A DNA stretch of 64,000 bases from an uncultured Tropicimonas sp. GTDB taxonomy: Bacteria; Pseudomonadota; Alphaproteobacteria; Rhodobacterales; Rhodobacteraceae. Shown piece by piece: positions 34,952-44,297 of this stretch. The stretch lies in assembly GCA_947497945.1 (NCBI GenBank), contig CANMIP010000005.1, positions 1-64,000 of the forward strand, given 5' to 3'. The position numbers and the translations under genes were made by a program. Under the pieces are notes generated by a model. It made no database searches, had not been told where the DNA came from, and worked only from the letters and a program-made list of their open reading frames with translations. The first letter of the stretch is position 1. Each line of letters starts with the position of its first letter.

Positions 34952-35374
34952 TCCTGTGCGATTGCTCTCTCGGTCTGGCTTGAATCGCTGGTTCGGTCGC
35001 CGCGGGGGTCTGATGGCGATGTCAGCCACCAGCCATCAAGGGCGATCGAGCGTGGCACACCGCGCAGGACAAGGTCTCGTTTCATCTGGTTCTCCTGTTT
35101 TTACCTGTCTGCGAACATGGCGGTGACGCGCGCAGCCGGTTTGCAGGTGTCGTGCAGGATTTTCGCAGGGATGGCGCTGCAACATCCGGGGTCCGCACTT
35201 TGTCCCGGCCAAACCCGAAGACCTTCAAGCCATTGTGCGCGGATGACAAAGCGCCAACCCGCCGGGACGGGCAGGCGCTGGCACGGCGACCTTCGGCCTT
35301 GATTCCGTGCCCATTGACGTATCGCCGCTACCCGTTCCATTCGAGTATTCTGGCGGGATTTCGAGACGACCCTG
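34952..35374. other. Intergenic region with a dispersed repeat
   Basis: This convergent region between the kinase gene and the acyl-CoA synthetase gene holds no recognisable gene. It contains copy 2 of the 140-150 bp repeat. No T-tailed hairpin was seen. Confidence 0.55.
35172..35313 (+). repeat. Dispersed intergenic repeat, copy 2
   Basis: This 142-bp segment matches 14882-15032 on the opposite strand over its entire length, with scattered substitutions. It has a single GGCGCTGGCAC where copy 1 has two. Both copies lie in intergenic DNA at the 3' side of genes. Confidence 0.85.
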
Positions 35375-37270
35375 TCAGTCTTGCCAGCGCCAGCCGGGCA
35401 CGAAGCCGGACAGGCAGTCCGCGATGGCCTCCTCGGACGCGTCGCCAGAACGGTCGAGCACGGCCACCAGCCCACGCTTTCGGTCCTCTGTGACCTCGAT
35501 GACGCGCGGTGCCAACCCGGCCTCGACAAGGGCCATGTCGAAGACCCGTGCGATGGCGCGCTTGCGCAGCTCCGGCTTGAAGACCTTGCCGACCATGGTC
35601 AGCGGCATCGCATCGACAATCTCGACGTATTTCGGCGTGGCGGCGCGTTCCCAGATATGCTCCCGGGCGAATTCCGACAGTTCCTCGACCGTCACCTGCG
35701 CTCCTTTGACAAGCTCCACATAGGCACAGGGCAGCTCGCCGGAGTGAATGTCGGGTTGGCCGATGGCGGCGACAAGCGCCACGTCGTGATGGGCGATCAT
35801 CGCCTCCTCGATCTCGGCGGGGTCGATATTGTGCCCGCCGCGGATGATCAGGTCCTTGGCGCGCCCGGTGATCCAGAGATCGCCCTCCGCGTCGAGACGG
35901 CCGAGATCGCCGGTACGCAGCCAGGTTTCGTCTGCATAGAGTCCGGCATTGCGCTCGGCCTCGATATAGGTCCGCCCGGGAAGCATGCCGGGCGAGGAGA
36001 CGCAGATCTCCCCAACTTCATCCGGACCGCAGTCGGCGCGGATCTCGCCATCGGGACCGATATCGAGAATGCGCACCGCACAGAATGGCACGGGCAGGCC
36101 GACCGAGCCGACCTTGCTCCCGTCGCCGCCCGGGGTAATCGAGACCATGCAGGTATTCTCCGTCATCCCGTAGCCTTCGAGGATCGACAGCCCGGTCGCT
36201 TCCTCGAAATGCCGGAACAGCTCCATCGGCATCGGCGCCGAGCCGGAAACGGCGAAACGCAACGAAGAGACATCCGCATCCACCGGGCGTTGCATCAGTG
36301 CAGCCACGGCGGTCGGCACGACAACGGCGATGCTGGCCTGGTAGCGTTCGACCAGCTTCCAGTAATTGTCGAACACCCCTTCGCCGCGATAGCCCTGCGG
36401 CGTCGGCAGCACGATCTGCGCCCCGCTCTGCAACGCCAGCCCGAGCGCGACATGCCCGGCCATGACATGAAAGAGCGGCAGCGGGCAGAGCAGGACATCT
36501 TCCGGGCCGCAGACCGCATCGGCGAACATCCAGCCCTGGTAGAGCACGCCGGAGACCATGTGCTGCGCCACCTTGGGCGTGCCGGTCGTCCCGCCGGTAT
36601 GAAAGAGTGCCGCGACGCGATCCTCGGGGCCGTCCTCAAAAGCCAGCCGGTCGGCGGGTTGCCTGGCCAGTTCACGCGCGAAGTTGTAGATCCGTGCATG
36701 GTGCTTGTTGGGGTTGCGCGGGCGGACGACGCTGAGAATGCCGGCCTTGAGTGGCGGCAGGTAGCCGGCGAGGTCGACCTCCAGCAGGGTCGTGACATTG
36801 GGCGCGAAGGCGACGGCCTGCGCGGCCTTCTGGGCGATATCCGTCTTCGGGATCGAGCGCAGGGTGACGACCACCTTCGCCTTCGTCTCCCGCAGGATGG
36901 CCGAGATCTGTTCGGCTTCCAGCAGCGGGTTGATCGGGTTGACGATCCCGGCCGTCATCGCGCCGAGCATAGCGACAACGGTCTCGCAGCAATTCGGCAT
37001 GACCAGCGCCACCACGTCGTCTGGCCCGACCCCATGCGCGCGGAAGAGATTGGCGCATTGCGTGACCTGCGCCAGCAACGTGTCATAGGTGAGCGTGCGG
37101 CCGTTGTCCTGCGGGCTCGAGGTCAACTGGAAGCTCAGGGCCGGGCGGTCGCCATGGGCGGCGGCGCTGTGGCTGAGCATCTCGTGGATCGTCCGGAAGG
37201 GGCGATACGCCTCCCAGCTTGTCGTCTTTGCCAGGTCGCGTCGTGCCGCGAGCACCTCTTGCATGGACAT
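35375..37270 (-). CDS. Acyl-CoA synthetase (AMP-forming)
   Basis: This 631-aa adenylate-forming enzyme activates a carboxylic acid with ATP and CoA. Core motifs are FHTGGTTGTPKVAQ (P-loop-like), EGYGMTENTCMVS, TGDLGRLDAEGDLWITGR, IIRGGHNIDPAEIEE, and a late GKVFKPELRKRA carrying the catalytic lysine. It is longer than classical ~550-aa FadD proteins, with a ~60-residue C-terminal extension (VIEVTEDRKRGLVAVLDRSG). The start at 37270 has GAAGGGAAG upstream; 37318 is an alternative. The natural acid cannot be deduced. It is divergent from adenine deaminase, with about 300 bases between. Confidence 0.9.
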   Translation of the reverse strand: MSMQEVLAARRDLAKTTSWEAYRPFRTIHEMLSHSAAAHGDRPALSFQLTSSPQDNGRTLTYDTLLAQVTQCANLFRAHGVGPDDVVALVMPNCCETVVAMLGAMTAGIVNPINPLLEAEQISAILRETKAKVVVTLRSIPKTDIAQKAAQAVAFAPNVTTLLEVDLAGYLPPLKAGILSVVRPRNPNKHHARIYNFARELARQPADRLAFEDGPEDRVAALFHTGGTTGTPKVAQHMVSGVLYQGWMFADAVCGPEDVLLCPLPLFHVMAGHVALGLALQSGAQIVLPTPQGYRGEGVFDNYWKLVERYQASIAVVVPTAVAALMQRPVDADVSSLRFAVSGSAPMPMELFRHFEEATGLSILEGYGMTENTCMVSITPGGDGSKVGSVGLPVPFCAVRILDIGPDGEIRADCGPDEVGEICVSSPGMLPGRTYIEAERNAGLYADETWLRTGDLGRLDAEGDLWITGRAKDLIIRGGHNIDPAEIEEAMIAHHDVALVAAIGQPDIHSGELPCAYVELVKGAQVTVEELSEFAREHIWERAATPKYVEIVDAMPLTMVGKVFKPELRKRAIARVFDMALVEAGLAPRVIEVTEDRKRGLVAVLDRSGDASEEAIADCLSGFVPGWRWQD

Positions 37271-37569
37271 GGCTTTCTTCCCTTCGCCGCTGCCTGTTCG
37301 TTCCGAGTTGTCTATCATTGAAAGCCGCCTCGCCGCGCTGTCCGTGTCGGGGAACGCCACGTTTGGGCGAGGATAGCATGTTTCGCGCCGCAGGCCTCGT
37401 CCCGCAATGACGGGACCATCCGGCGCCCGCCTGCCCTTGAGCAACAAACTGCCTGCGCGCGGGGCATTTTGGTGCTGTCTTGCGCCTGTCATCTGCATCT
37501 GGTCTTTCTCCGGTCCAGACCCCGCTCGCCGGCGCTTGCATCGGGCGGGAAAACGGGAAAGCATGGCAC
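37271..37569. other. Divergent intergenic region, acyl-CoA synthetase / adenine deaminase
   Basis: About 300 bases separate the two divergent starts. A small inverted repeat GTCCCG...CGGGAC is present near 37400. I see no clear promoter elements or riboswitch. Confidence 0.4.
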
Positions 37570-39375
37570 ATGGAAAGACCGTCTCTGAAAAGCTGGGCAG
37601 ACGCTGCCCCCCGCCTTGTCGCCGTGGCCGCCGGCCGCGATGCCGCAGACCTCGTGATCCGACAGGGGATCTGGGTCAATGTCCAGAGCCGCGAGTTGCT
37701 GCCCGGCCATGATATCGCCGTCGCTGAAGGGCGCATCGCCTATGTCGGCCCGGACGCAAGCCACTGTATTGGCGCAGAAACCAAGGTGATCGAGGCCGAC
37801 GGCCGCTACATGCTCCCCGGTCTCTGCGACGGGCATATGCATGTCGAATCCGGCATGCTCACCCCGGCCGAATTCGCCCGCGCCGTGATCCCGCATGGCA
37901 CCACGAGCATGTTCACGGACCCCCACGAAATAGCCAATGTGCTCGGTCTCGAAGGCGTCCGGCTGATGCATGACGAGGCGCTGCTGCAACCCGTCAACAT
38001 CTTCACCCAGATGCCCTCCTGTGCGCCCTCCGCGCCGGGGTTGGAGACGACCGGTTTCGAGATCACGCCCGAGGATGTGGCCGAGGCAATGCAATGGCCT
38101 GGCATTGTCGGGCTGGGCGAGATGATGAACTTCCCCGGCGTGATCGGCGCGGACCCGAAGATGCTTGCCGAGATTGCCGCCACCCAGGCGGCCGGAAAGA
38201 CCGTGGGCGGGCATTATGCCTCTCCCGATCTTGGCCCTGCCTTCCACGCCTATGCCGCCGGTGGCCCTGCTGATGACCACGAAGGCACGCAGGAGGCCGA
38301 CGCCATCGCCCGTGTCCGTCAGGGTATGCGCGCCATGCTGCGGCTCGGTTCGGCCTGGTATGATGTCGAGAGCCAGATCACGGCGGTGACCGAAAAAGGG
38401 CTCGATCCGCGCAACTTCATTCTCTGCACCGATGATTGCCATTCCGGCACGTTGGTGAATGAGGGCCATATGAACCGTGCCGTGCGCCACGCCATCGCCT
38501 GCGGCTGCGACCCGCTGATCGCTCTGCAGATGGCGACGGTGAACACGGCGAGCCATTTCGGCCTCGAACGCGAGCTGGGCTCCATCGCGCCCGGACGGCG
38601 GGCCGATATCATCCTGTCCTCCGATCTCCACGCGCTTCCCATCGAAACGGTGATCGCGCGCGGCAAGATCGTCGCCGAGAACGGGGCGATTGCGGTCGAC
38701 TGCCCGCATCTCGACTGGCCGGATCACGCCCGCAAAACGGTCCATCTCGGCAAGGAGCTTGGCGCAGCGGATTTCGAGATCCCCGCGCCGAGCGGCGCCA
38801 ACCAGGTCCGGGTTCGGGTGATCGGCGTGGTCGAGAACCAGGCGCCGACGCGGGCGCTCAGCGCCGACCTGCCGGTGGTGGACGGGCGCATCGAGGCCGA
38901 GGGCGGCGTCTGCCAGATCGCGCTGGTCGAGCGGCACCGGGCGACCGGTGCGGTGACCAATGCTTTCGTCGAGGGGTTCGGCTATGAGGGCCGGATGGCC
39001 ATGGCCTCGACCGTCGCCCATGACAGCCACCACATGATCGTCGTGGGCACCTCCCGCGCCGACATGGCGCTGGCGGCGAACCGGTTGGGCGAGGTCGGCG
39101 GCGGCGTGGTTCTCTTCGCGGATGGAGAGGAGCAGGCGCTGGTCGAGCTGCCGATAGCCGGGCTGATGTCGGATGACCCGGCCCCGACTGTCGCCGCGAA
39201 GACCGAGTCGCTGGGCGCGGCGATGGAAGCGGCCGGATGCAAGCTCAACAATGCCTATATGCAACATTCCCTGCTGGCGCTTGTCGTGATCCCGGAGCTG
39301 CGGATCTCGGACAAGGGGCTGGTGGACGTGACGAAATTTGAAACGACCGACCTGGTCGAGAAAGTCCTGACATGA
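37570..39375 (+). CDS. ade: Adenine deaminase
   Basis: This 601-aa amidohydrolase converts adenine to hypoxanthine and ammonia. The bacterial Ade pattern is clear: PGLCDGHMHVESGMLTPAEF with its HxH metal ligands, PHGTTSMFTDPHEIANV, ILCTDDCHSGTLVNEGH, and a C-terminal domain with VAHDSHHMIVVG. The start at 37570 (MERPSL) is chosen because the homologous region begins there; the ribosome-binding site is only weak GGGAAAG. It overlaps the AMP nucleosidase gene by 4 nt. Together they give AMP to adenine to hypoxanthine. Confidence 0.95.
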   Translation: MERPSLKSWADAAPRLVAVAAGRDAADLVIRQGIWVNVQSRELLPGHDIAVAEGRIAYVGPDASHCIGAETKVIEADGRYMLPGLCDGHMHVESGMLTPAEFARAVIPHGTTSMFTDPHEIANVLGLEGVRLMHDEALLQPVNIFTQMPSCAPSAPGLETTGFEITPEDVAEAMQWPGIVGLGEMMNFPGVIGADPKMLAEIAATQAAGKTVGGHYASPDLGPAFHAYAAGGPADDHEGTQEADAIARVRQGMRAMLRLGSAWYDVESQITAVTEKGLDPRNFILCTDDCHSGTLVNEGHMNRAVRHAIACGCDPLIALQMATVNTASHFGLERELGSIAPGRRADIILSSDLHALPIETVIARGKIVAENGAIAVDCPHLDWPDHARKTVHLGKELGAADFEIPAPSGANQVRVRVIGVVENQAPTRALSADLPVVDGRIEAEGGVCQIALVERHRATGAVTNAFVEGFGYEGRMAMASTVAHDSHHMIVVGTSRADMALAANRLGEVGGGVVLFADGEEQALVELPIAGLMSDDPAPTVAAKTESLGAAMEAAGCKLNNAYMQHSLLALVVIPELRISDKGLVDVTKFETTDLVEKVLT

Positions 39376-40847
39376 ACGATATGACGCCGGTTGTGACGCC
39401 GGAAATGCCGGAGCGGGCGCTGTTTCGCGACCCTGAAGCAGCCGTTGACCGGCTGATCGAACTCTATGAGCAATCCGTCGATTTCCTGACCGAGAAATTT
39501 AGCGAATGCCTCTCGGGCGCGAAGCCGCCGCATCGCTTCCGTGCCTTCTATCCCGAGATCCGGCTGGTCTCGACGAGTTTCGTCGAGGCGGATTCTCGTC
39601 TGGCTTTCGGCCATGTGACCGAGCCGGGAGTCTATGCGACCACCGTCACCCGGCCCGACCTCTTCCGCAACTACCTGATCCAGCAGATCGGCCTGGTGCT
39701 GAAGACGCATGGGCAGGCGGTGATGATCGGCGCCTCCGACACGCCGATCCCGATCCATTTCGCGGTTCTGAACGATGCGCGGCTTTCGGTGCCGCAAGAA
39801 GGGGCGATGGATTTCCAGATGCGGGACGTGTTCGACGTGCCGGACCTGGCGACGACCAATGACGACATCGTCAATGGCTATGGCTTCACCTATGCCGATG
39901 GTGCGCGCCCGCTGGCGCAGTTCACGGCGCAGCGGGTCGATTACTCGCTGGCACGGCTGAGCCATTACACCGCCACCGGCCCGCATCACTTCCAGAACCA
40001 CGTGCTCTTCACCAACTACCAGTTCTATGTCGAGGAGTTCGAAGCCTATGCCCGCGCGGCGCTGAACGACCCCGACAGCGGTTACACGTCCTTTGTCGCG
40101 CCGGGGAATGTCGAGATCACGGATGGGGATACGCAGATCCCCGAGCCCTCCAAGATGCCGCAAATGCCGACCTACCATCTCAAGCGGGAGAATGGCGGCG
40201 GGATCACGCTGGTCAATATCGGCGTCGGGCCGTCCAACGCCAAGACGGCGACCGACCATATCGCCGTGCTGCGCCCGCATGCCTGGCTGATGGTGGGCCA
40301 CTGCGCCGGGCTGCGCAACAGCCAGGCGCTGGGCGATTTCGTCCTCGCCCATGCCTATCTGCGCGAGGACAAGGTGCTGGATGACGACCTGCCGGTCTGG
40401 GTGCCGATCCCGCCGCTGGCGGAGGTGCAGGTTGCGCTGGAGGATGCGGTCGAGCAGGTGACCAAGCTGGAAGGCTACGATCTCAAGCGGATCATGCGGA
40501 CGGGCACCGTGGCCTCGGTGGACAACCGCAACTGGGAGTTGCGCGACCAGACCGGGCCGGTGCAGCGGCTGAGCCAGAGCAGGGCGATTGCGCTGGACAT
40601 GGAAAGCGCCACGATCGCGGCCAACGGATTCCGTTTTCGGGTGCCCTACGGCACGCTTCTGTGCGTCTCGGACAAGCCGCTGCATGGCGAATTGAAGCTG
40701 CCGGGCATGGCGAGCGAGTTCTACAAGACACAGGTCGCGCGGCACCTTCTTATCGGAATTCGAGCGATGGAATTGCTCCGCGGAATGCCTCTTGAAAGGC
40801 TTCATTCAAGGAAATTGCGCAGTTTTGAAGAAACAGCCTTCCTCTGA
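39372..40847 (+). CDS. amn: AMP nucleosidase
   Basis: This 491-aa cytosolic enzyme hydrolyses AMP to adenine and ribose 5-phosphate. The N-terminal ~170 residues are the Amn-specific domain, and the C-terminal part is a nucleoside phosphorylase-like domain (INIGVGPSNAKTATDH analogue in residues ~280-300, HCAGLRNSQALGDFVLA, and the ALDMESATIAANG signature). Length agrees with the family. Its start is embedded in the ade stop (ATGA), so product adenine is handed directly to the deaminase pathway. It is followed by the HU gene, which has its own promoter. Confidence 0.96.
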   Translation: MNDMTPVVTPEMPERALFRDPEAAVDRLIELYEQSVDFLTEKFSECLSGAKPPHRFRAFYPEIRLVSTSFVEADSRLAFGHVTEPGVYATTVTRPDLFRNYLIQQIGLVLKTHGQAVMIGASDTPIPIHFAVLNDARLSVPQEGAMDFQMRDVFDVPDLATTNDDIVNGYGFTYADGARPLAQFTAQRVDYSLARLSHYTATGPHHFQNHVLFTNYQFYVEEFEAYARAALNDPDSGYTSFVAPGNVEITDGDTQIPEPSKMPQMPTYHLKRENGGGITLVNIGVGPSNAKTATDHIAVLRPHAWLMVGHCAGLRNSQALGDFVLAHAYLREDKVLDDDLPVWVPIPPLAEVQVALEDAVEQVTKLEGYDLKRIMRTGTVASVDNRNWELRDQTGPVQRLSQSRAIALDMESATIAANGFRFRVPYGTLLCVSDKPLHGELKLPGMASEFYKTQVARHLLIGIRAMELLRGMPLERLHSRKLRSFEETAFL

Positions 40848-40902
40848 CCCGGCAAAATTTCGTAGAAACCCCTTGTTTTCCTGATCAAACAGCCACAAAA
40901 CG

Positions 40903-40931
40903 TTGTGGGCTGTGCCAACATGGCGTAGAAT
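40903..40931 (+). promoter_or_regulatory. Candidate sigma70 promoter of the HU gene
   Basis: TTGTGG (40903-40908), a 17-base spacer and TAGAAT (40926-40931) lie 47 bases before the HU start codon. The -35 overlaps an imperfect palindrome, AGCCACAAAACGTTGTGGGCT (40891-40911 approx.), which could be an operator. Sequence match only. Confidence 0.45.
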
Positions 40932-40978
40932 CAGCCGAATAAGCCCCAATAGAATGGGCAACAACGAGGAGACCATAC

Positions 40979-41269
40979 ATGGCCACCAAACCGATGACCA
41001 AGACGCAGCTTGTTGCCGCTATTGCGGAGGCAATGGAAGCCGACAAGAAGACCGCGACCGCAGCGCTCGATGCCGTGACCGGCATCATCACCAATGAAGT
41101 GTCCGGCGGCGGCGCCGTGACCCTGCCCGGGATCGGCAAGATCTATTGCCGCGAACGTCCTGCGCGCCAGGTCCGCAACCCGGCCACCGGCGACATGATC
41201 GACAAGGAAGCAGACAAGGTCGTGAAAATGACGATCGCCAAGGCGCTGAAGGATTCGGTCAACGCCTGA
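40979..41269 (+). CDS. hup: HU family DNA-binding protein
   Basis: This 96-aa nucleoid protein binds and bends DNA as a dimer. The HU signature is complete: MTKTQLVAAIAE helix, then GGGAVTLPGIGKIYCRERPAR with the DNA-binding arm, and NPATGDMIDKEADKVVKMTIAKALK split at its end. It closely resembles the Rhodobacter-type HU. GAGGAGA sits upstream of its ATG. It is monocistronic, bounded by its own promoter and a strong terminator. Confidence 0.96.
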   Translation: MATKPMTKTQLVAAIAEAMEADKKTATAALDAVTGIITNEVSGGGAVTLPGIGKIYCRERPARQVRNPATGDMIDKEADKVVKMTIAKALKDSVNA

Positions 41270-41300
41270 GGCAGATCGAGCTTTCACGCTTGAGTTGAGG

Positions 41301-41330
41301 GGGTCGCCTTGAGGCGGCCTCTTTTCTTTT
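41301..41330 (+). terminator. Intrinsic terminator of the HU gene
   Basis: An 8-bp stem (GGGTCGCC / GGCGGCCT, two GU pairs) around a TTGA loop is followed by CTTTTCTTTT. It lies 31 bases past the HU stop codon. Confidence 0.85.
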
Positions 41331-41339
41331 GTGGCCGGG

Positions 41340-41963
41340 TCACATGCCAGGGAAATCCTGCATGCGCCGTCGAAGAAAGTCATTCGCGGCGTCGTGGAAC
41401 CGAACGTTTCCGCCGCGAGCGTCGAAACTGGCCTGTATCGCTGCCAGATGCGCCTCGAATGGCGCCCAGGCCGGGTCCGACGTATCGCCCGGGGCGCGTT
41501 CATAGGCAACGAAGCTCGACTGTGCGCCCCGGATCGGGCTGACCATGTCATCAAGCCCGAGATGTCGCGCCCCGGCGATCATCCGGTCGAAATCGGCCGG
41601 CGTCCAATGGGCGAGCACCCATTCGATCCCCTCGCTCTCGAAGGTTATGTCGATGAAGCCGGCCGCGTCGATCACGGTCTCGATCTGCTCAAGCGCCACG
41701 CTCCCGTCTTGGGGCCACGCCAGCTTCAGATAGGCACCGACGCTCTCGTAGAAATCCTCCGCGTCGACCTGGTCCAGCATGGCCTTGCGGGCGGCATCGC
41801 ATTTCCGCCGATGTTCCGTGCGGTCCCGCCGGCGGCTCCTGGCCACGCTCACCATCGCATTGATGCGCGGACCGAAGGCCAGCACGGCGATAGCGCCCAG
41901 CGCAAGGACCAGGATCCCCGGGTTGTCACGCAACACGTCGATCACGATATTTGCGCCGCGCAT
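41340..41963 (-). CDS. Hypothetical membrane-anchored protein
   Basis: I do not recognise this 207-aa protein. One hydrophobic segment near residues 12-33 (NPGILVLALGAIAVLAFGP) anchors it, followed by a strongly basic stretch (RSRRRDRTEHRRK) that would face the cytosol, and a soluble C-terminal domain of about 150 residues with acidic and tryptophan-containing helices (VDAEDFYESVGAYLKLAWPQ). GGAG is 8 bases before the ATG. It is convergent with the HU gene and divergent from the DMT exporter gene. Confidence 0.75.
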   Translation of the reverse strand: MRGANIVIDVLRDNPGILVLALGAIAVLAFGPRINAMVSVARSRRRDRTEHRRKCDAARKAMLDQVDAEDFYESVGAYLKLAWPQDGSVALEQIETVIDAAGFIDITFESEGIEWVLAHWTPADFDRMIAGARHLGLDDMVSPIRGAQSSFVAYERAPGDTSDPAWAPFEAHLAAIQASFDARGGNVRFHDAANDFLRRRMQDFPGM

Positions 41964-42104
41964 GGTCTGATCTCCATATTTGCGCCAGCCAAAGGATGCC
42001 GTTGGTCATCACGGGTCAAGGCGGCGCGCGAAACTGGCGGCTTTCCATTCTCGACTGTGGCGCGTAGCCCTGCCGGGAGGCCGCGCGCAACAACAGGACG
42101 GAAC

Positions 42105-42992
42105 ATGGATATTCGGGCTTTGGCGATGGGGCTGGCATTTGCCCTGATGTGGTCTTCCGCCTTCACCTCGGCACGGATCATCGTGGCACATGCCCCGCCC
42201 TTGGGGATTTCGGCCATCCGGTTCCTGATCGCCGGGCTGGTGGCGGTCGCGATTGCCCGGTTTCTGGGGCAATCCTGGCGGCTGACGACAAGCCAGGCGC
42301 GCGCGACGGTGATCTTCGGGATCTGCCAGAACGCGCTCTATCTCGGCCTGTTCTTCGTCGCCATGCAGACCATCGAGGCCTCGATGGCCGCGATCATCGC
42401 CTCGACCATGCCCTTGCTGGTTGCGCTGGCCGGGCTGGCGATCTTTGGTGAGCGGGTACGGCCGCTCGGCATAGTCGGGCTGGCTGTCGGTTTTGCCGGG
42501 GTTGCGCTCATCATGGGAAGCCGTTTGCAGGGCGGCGGGGTCGATCCCTGGGGGATCGCCTATTGCGTGATCGGGGTTCTGGCGCTGACCTTCGCGACGC
42601 TTGCGGTGCGGGGGGCCTCCTCGGGCGGCAATGTGCTGATGATCGTCGGGCTGCAGATGCTGGTGGGCGCGGCCGTCCTGGCGCCGGCCTCGCTGCTGCT
42701 GGAAGAGTGGCGGATCGAATGGTCGCCGGAATTCGTCCTTGCCTTTGCTTATACGGTGATCGTGCCCGGGCTGGTGGCGACGCTGACATGGTTCCTGCTG
42801 GTGCAGCGGATCGGGGCTGTGAAGGCCGCGACCTTCCACTTCCTAAACCCGTTTTTCGGTGTCGCCATCGCGGCGCTGATGCTCGGAGAGCGGCTCGGAC
42901 CCTGGGATATTGTCGGTGTCGGTGTGATCATGCTGGGCATTCTCGCGGTGCAGCTTTCGCGGCAGCCTGTAACAGATCCCACGCGGAAGTGA
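42105..42992 (+). CDS. EamA/DMT family transporter
   Basis: This 295-aa inner-membrane protein has ten hydrophobic segments arranged as two EamA repeats. MGLAFALMWSSAFTSARI begins repeat 1, and FATLAVRGASSGGNVLMI begins repeat 2. RLGPWDIVGVGVIMLGIL near the end is typical of the drug/metabolite transporter superfamily. The ATG at 42105 has AGGA upstream. Cargo unknown. Confidence 0.9.
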   Translation: MDIRALAMGLAFALMWSSAFTSARIIVAHAPPLGISAIRFLIAGLVAVAIARFLGQSWRLTTSQARATVIFGICQNALYLGLFFVAMQTIEASMAAIIASTMPLLVALAGLAIFGERVRPLGIVGLAVGFAGVALIMGSRLQGGGVDPWGIAYCVIGVLALTFATLAVRGASSGGNVLMIVGLQMLVGAAVLAPASLLLEEWRIEWSPEFVLAFAYTVIVPGLVATLTWFLLVQRIGAVKAATFHFLNPFFGVAIAALMLGERLGPWDIVGVGVIMLGILAVQLSRQPVTDPTRK

Positions 42993-43049
42993 GTCCACGC
43001 CAGTACCTCGTGTAATGACAGCCGGGGCGGCATCGGCCATCTCTCTGGC

Positions 43050-43763
43050 ATGGAATATTTGCTTGGATATGGCGCGGGGCTGCTGACCCTCATCAACCCC
43101 TGCGTGTTGCCGATATTGCCGATCGTGCTGGCGACCGCCCTTCAGGCGAGCCGCTGGGGGCCTGTGGCGCTGGCGGCAGGGATGTCGCTTTCCTTCGTGG
43201 TGCTAGGGATAGGGGTTGCAACCTTCGGCTATGCCATCGGCCTGACCGAGGATGTCATCGGACAAGCCGCTGCGGTGCTGATGATCGGTTTCGGCTTTGT
43301 GCTGCTGGTGCCACGCTTCTCGGCCAGCTTTGCCACCGCGACTGCAGGCATTGCCGGGTCGGCGGATGCGCAATTCGACACGATCGACCGTTCCGGCCTG
43401 CCCGGGCAGTTTCTCGGCGGCATGCTGCTCGGGGCGGTCTGGAGCCCCTGCGTCGGGCCGACCCTTGGCGCGGCGATCTCGCTGGCAAGCCAGGGCGAAA
43501 GCCTCGGACGTGCCGGGCTGATCATGCTGACCTTCGCGGTCGGTGTCTCGACCGTCATCCTTGCGCTCGGATATGGCGCGCGCTCGGTCATCCAGAAGCG
43601 GCAGGCCTGGATGCGCGCCGTGGCGACCCGTGGTCGCCCCATCCTCGGAGTGGTCTTCGTCGCGGTCGGGCTGGGGCTGCTGCTCAACGTTCATCACATG
43701 GTCGAGGCCTGGGCGGTGGAGCACATGCCCATCTGGTTGCAAGACCTTTCCGTTTCCATCTGA
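43050..43763 (+). CDS. CcdA-like thiol-disulphide transporter
   Basis: This 237-aa membrane protein passes electrons across the inner membrane. It belongs to the CcdA/DsbD-beta family, with six hydrophobic helices. The two redox cysteines lie in LINPCVLPILP (N-terminal helix) and in VWSPCVGPTLG (fourth helix), symmetric as expected. It lies 17 bases upstream of a Tat-exported thioredoxin-like gene, so the reductant probably goes to that periplasmic partner. No cytochrome c maturation gene is nearby. Confidence 0.92.
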   Translation: MEYLLGYGAGLLTLINPCVLPILPIVLATALQASRWGPVALAAGMSLSFVVLGIGVATFGYAIGLTEDVIGQAAAVLMIGFGFVLLVPRFSASFATATAGIAGSADAQFDTIDRSGLPGQFLGGMLLGAVWSPCVGPTLGAAISLASQGESLGRAGLIMLTFAVGVSTVILALGYGARSVIQKRQAWMRAVATRGRPILGVVFVAVGLGLLLNVHHMVEAWAVEHMPIWLQDLSVSI

Positions 43764-43780
43764 TCAAAAGGAGATTTCCA

Positions 43781-44197
43781 ATGGATCGTCGTTCTTTCCT
43801 CGCCCTTGCCGGTGCAGTTGCAACACTCCCGCTTGCTTGGCGCGCCATGGCCAGCGGGATGGCCTACAAGCCGGGCCTCGTGACCCAGAAGCTCAAGGCG
43901 GGCGAGACCGTCTTTCTGGACTTCAAGGCCAGCTGGTGCACAACCTGCGCCGCGCAGGAGCGCGTGATCAAGGCACTCAAGGCGGACAATCCGGCCTATG
44001 AGCAGGCGATCACCTTCATCGATGTCGATTGGGACGATTACGGCAAGTCCGATCTCGCCAAGTCTCTCAAGATCCCGCGCCGTTCGACGCTGGTCGTTCT
44101 GAAGGGCGACAAGGAGCTGGGGCGGATCGTGGCCGATACCTCGAAGGGCTCGATCAAGTCGCTGATGGATACCGCGCTCACGGCCGCCAGCGCCTGA
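43781..44197 (+). CDS. Exported thioredoxin-like protein (CTTC)
   Basis: This 138-aa protein has a twin-arginine-type signal (MDRRSFLALAGAVATLPLAW) and a thioredoxin domain. The active site is CTTC (Cys53-Cys56) in FKASWCTTCAAQ. A cis-proline-like KIPRRSTLVVLKG occurs later. AAAGGAG lies 8 bases upstream of its ATG. Placement after the CcdA-like gene suggests it receives electrons in the periplasm and keeps exported thiols reduced. Targets unknown. Confidence 0.9.
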   Translation: MDRRSFLALAGAVATLPLAWRAMASGMAYKPGLVTQKLKAGETVFLDFKASWCTTCAAQERVIKALKADNPAYEQAITFIDVDWDDYGKSDLAKSLKIPRRSTLVVLKGDKELGRIVADTSKGSIKSLMDTALTAASA

Positions 44198-44297
44198 CGG
44201 CAGGCGCGACAGCGAAACCTGTCGCGCAACCGGCCCGATGCTGTAGACCTCGACGCGCCGGCCCTCTAGGTTGGCGCAGTCAGCGGAGCGAGGCGAG

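Noticed and set aside
34952-35374. tRNA or small RNA gene in the gap after the kinase
   Set aside because: No cloverleaf or T-loop sequence was found. The conserved part is explained by the dispersed repeat.
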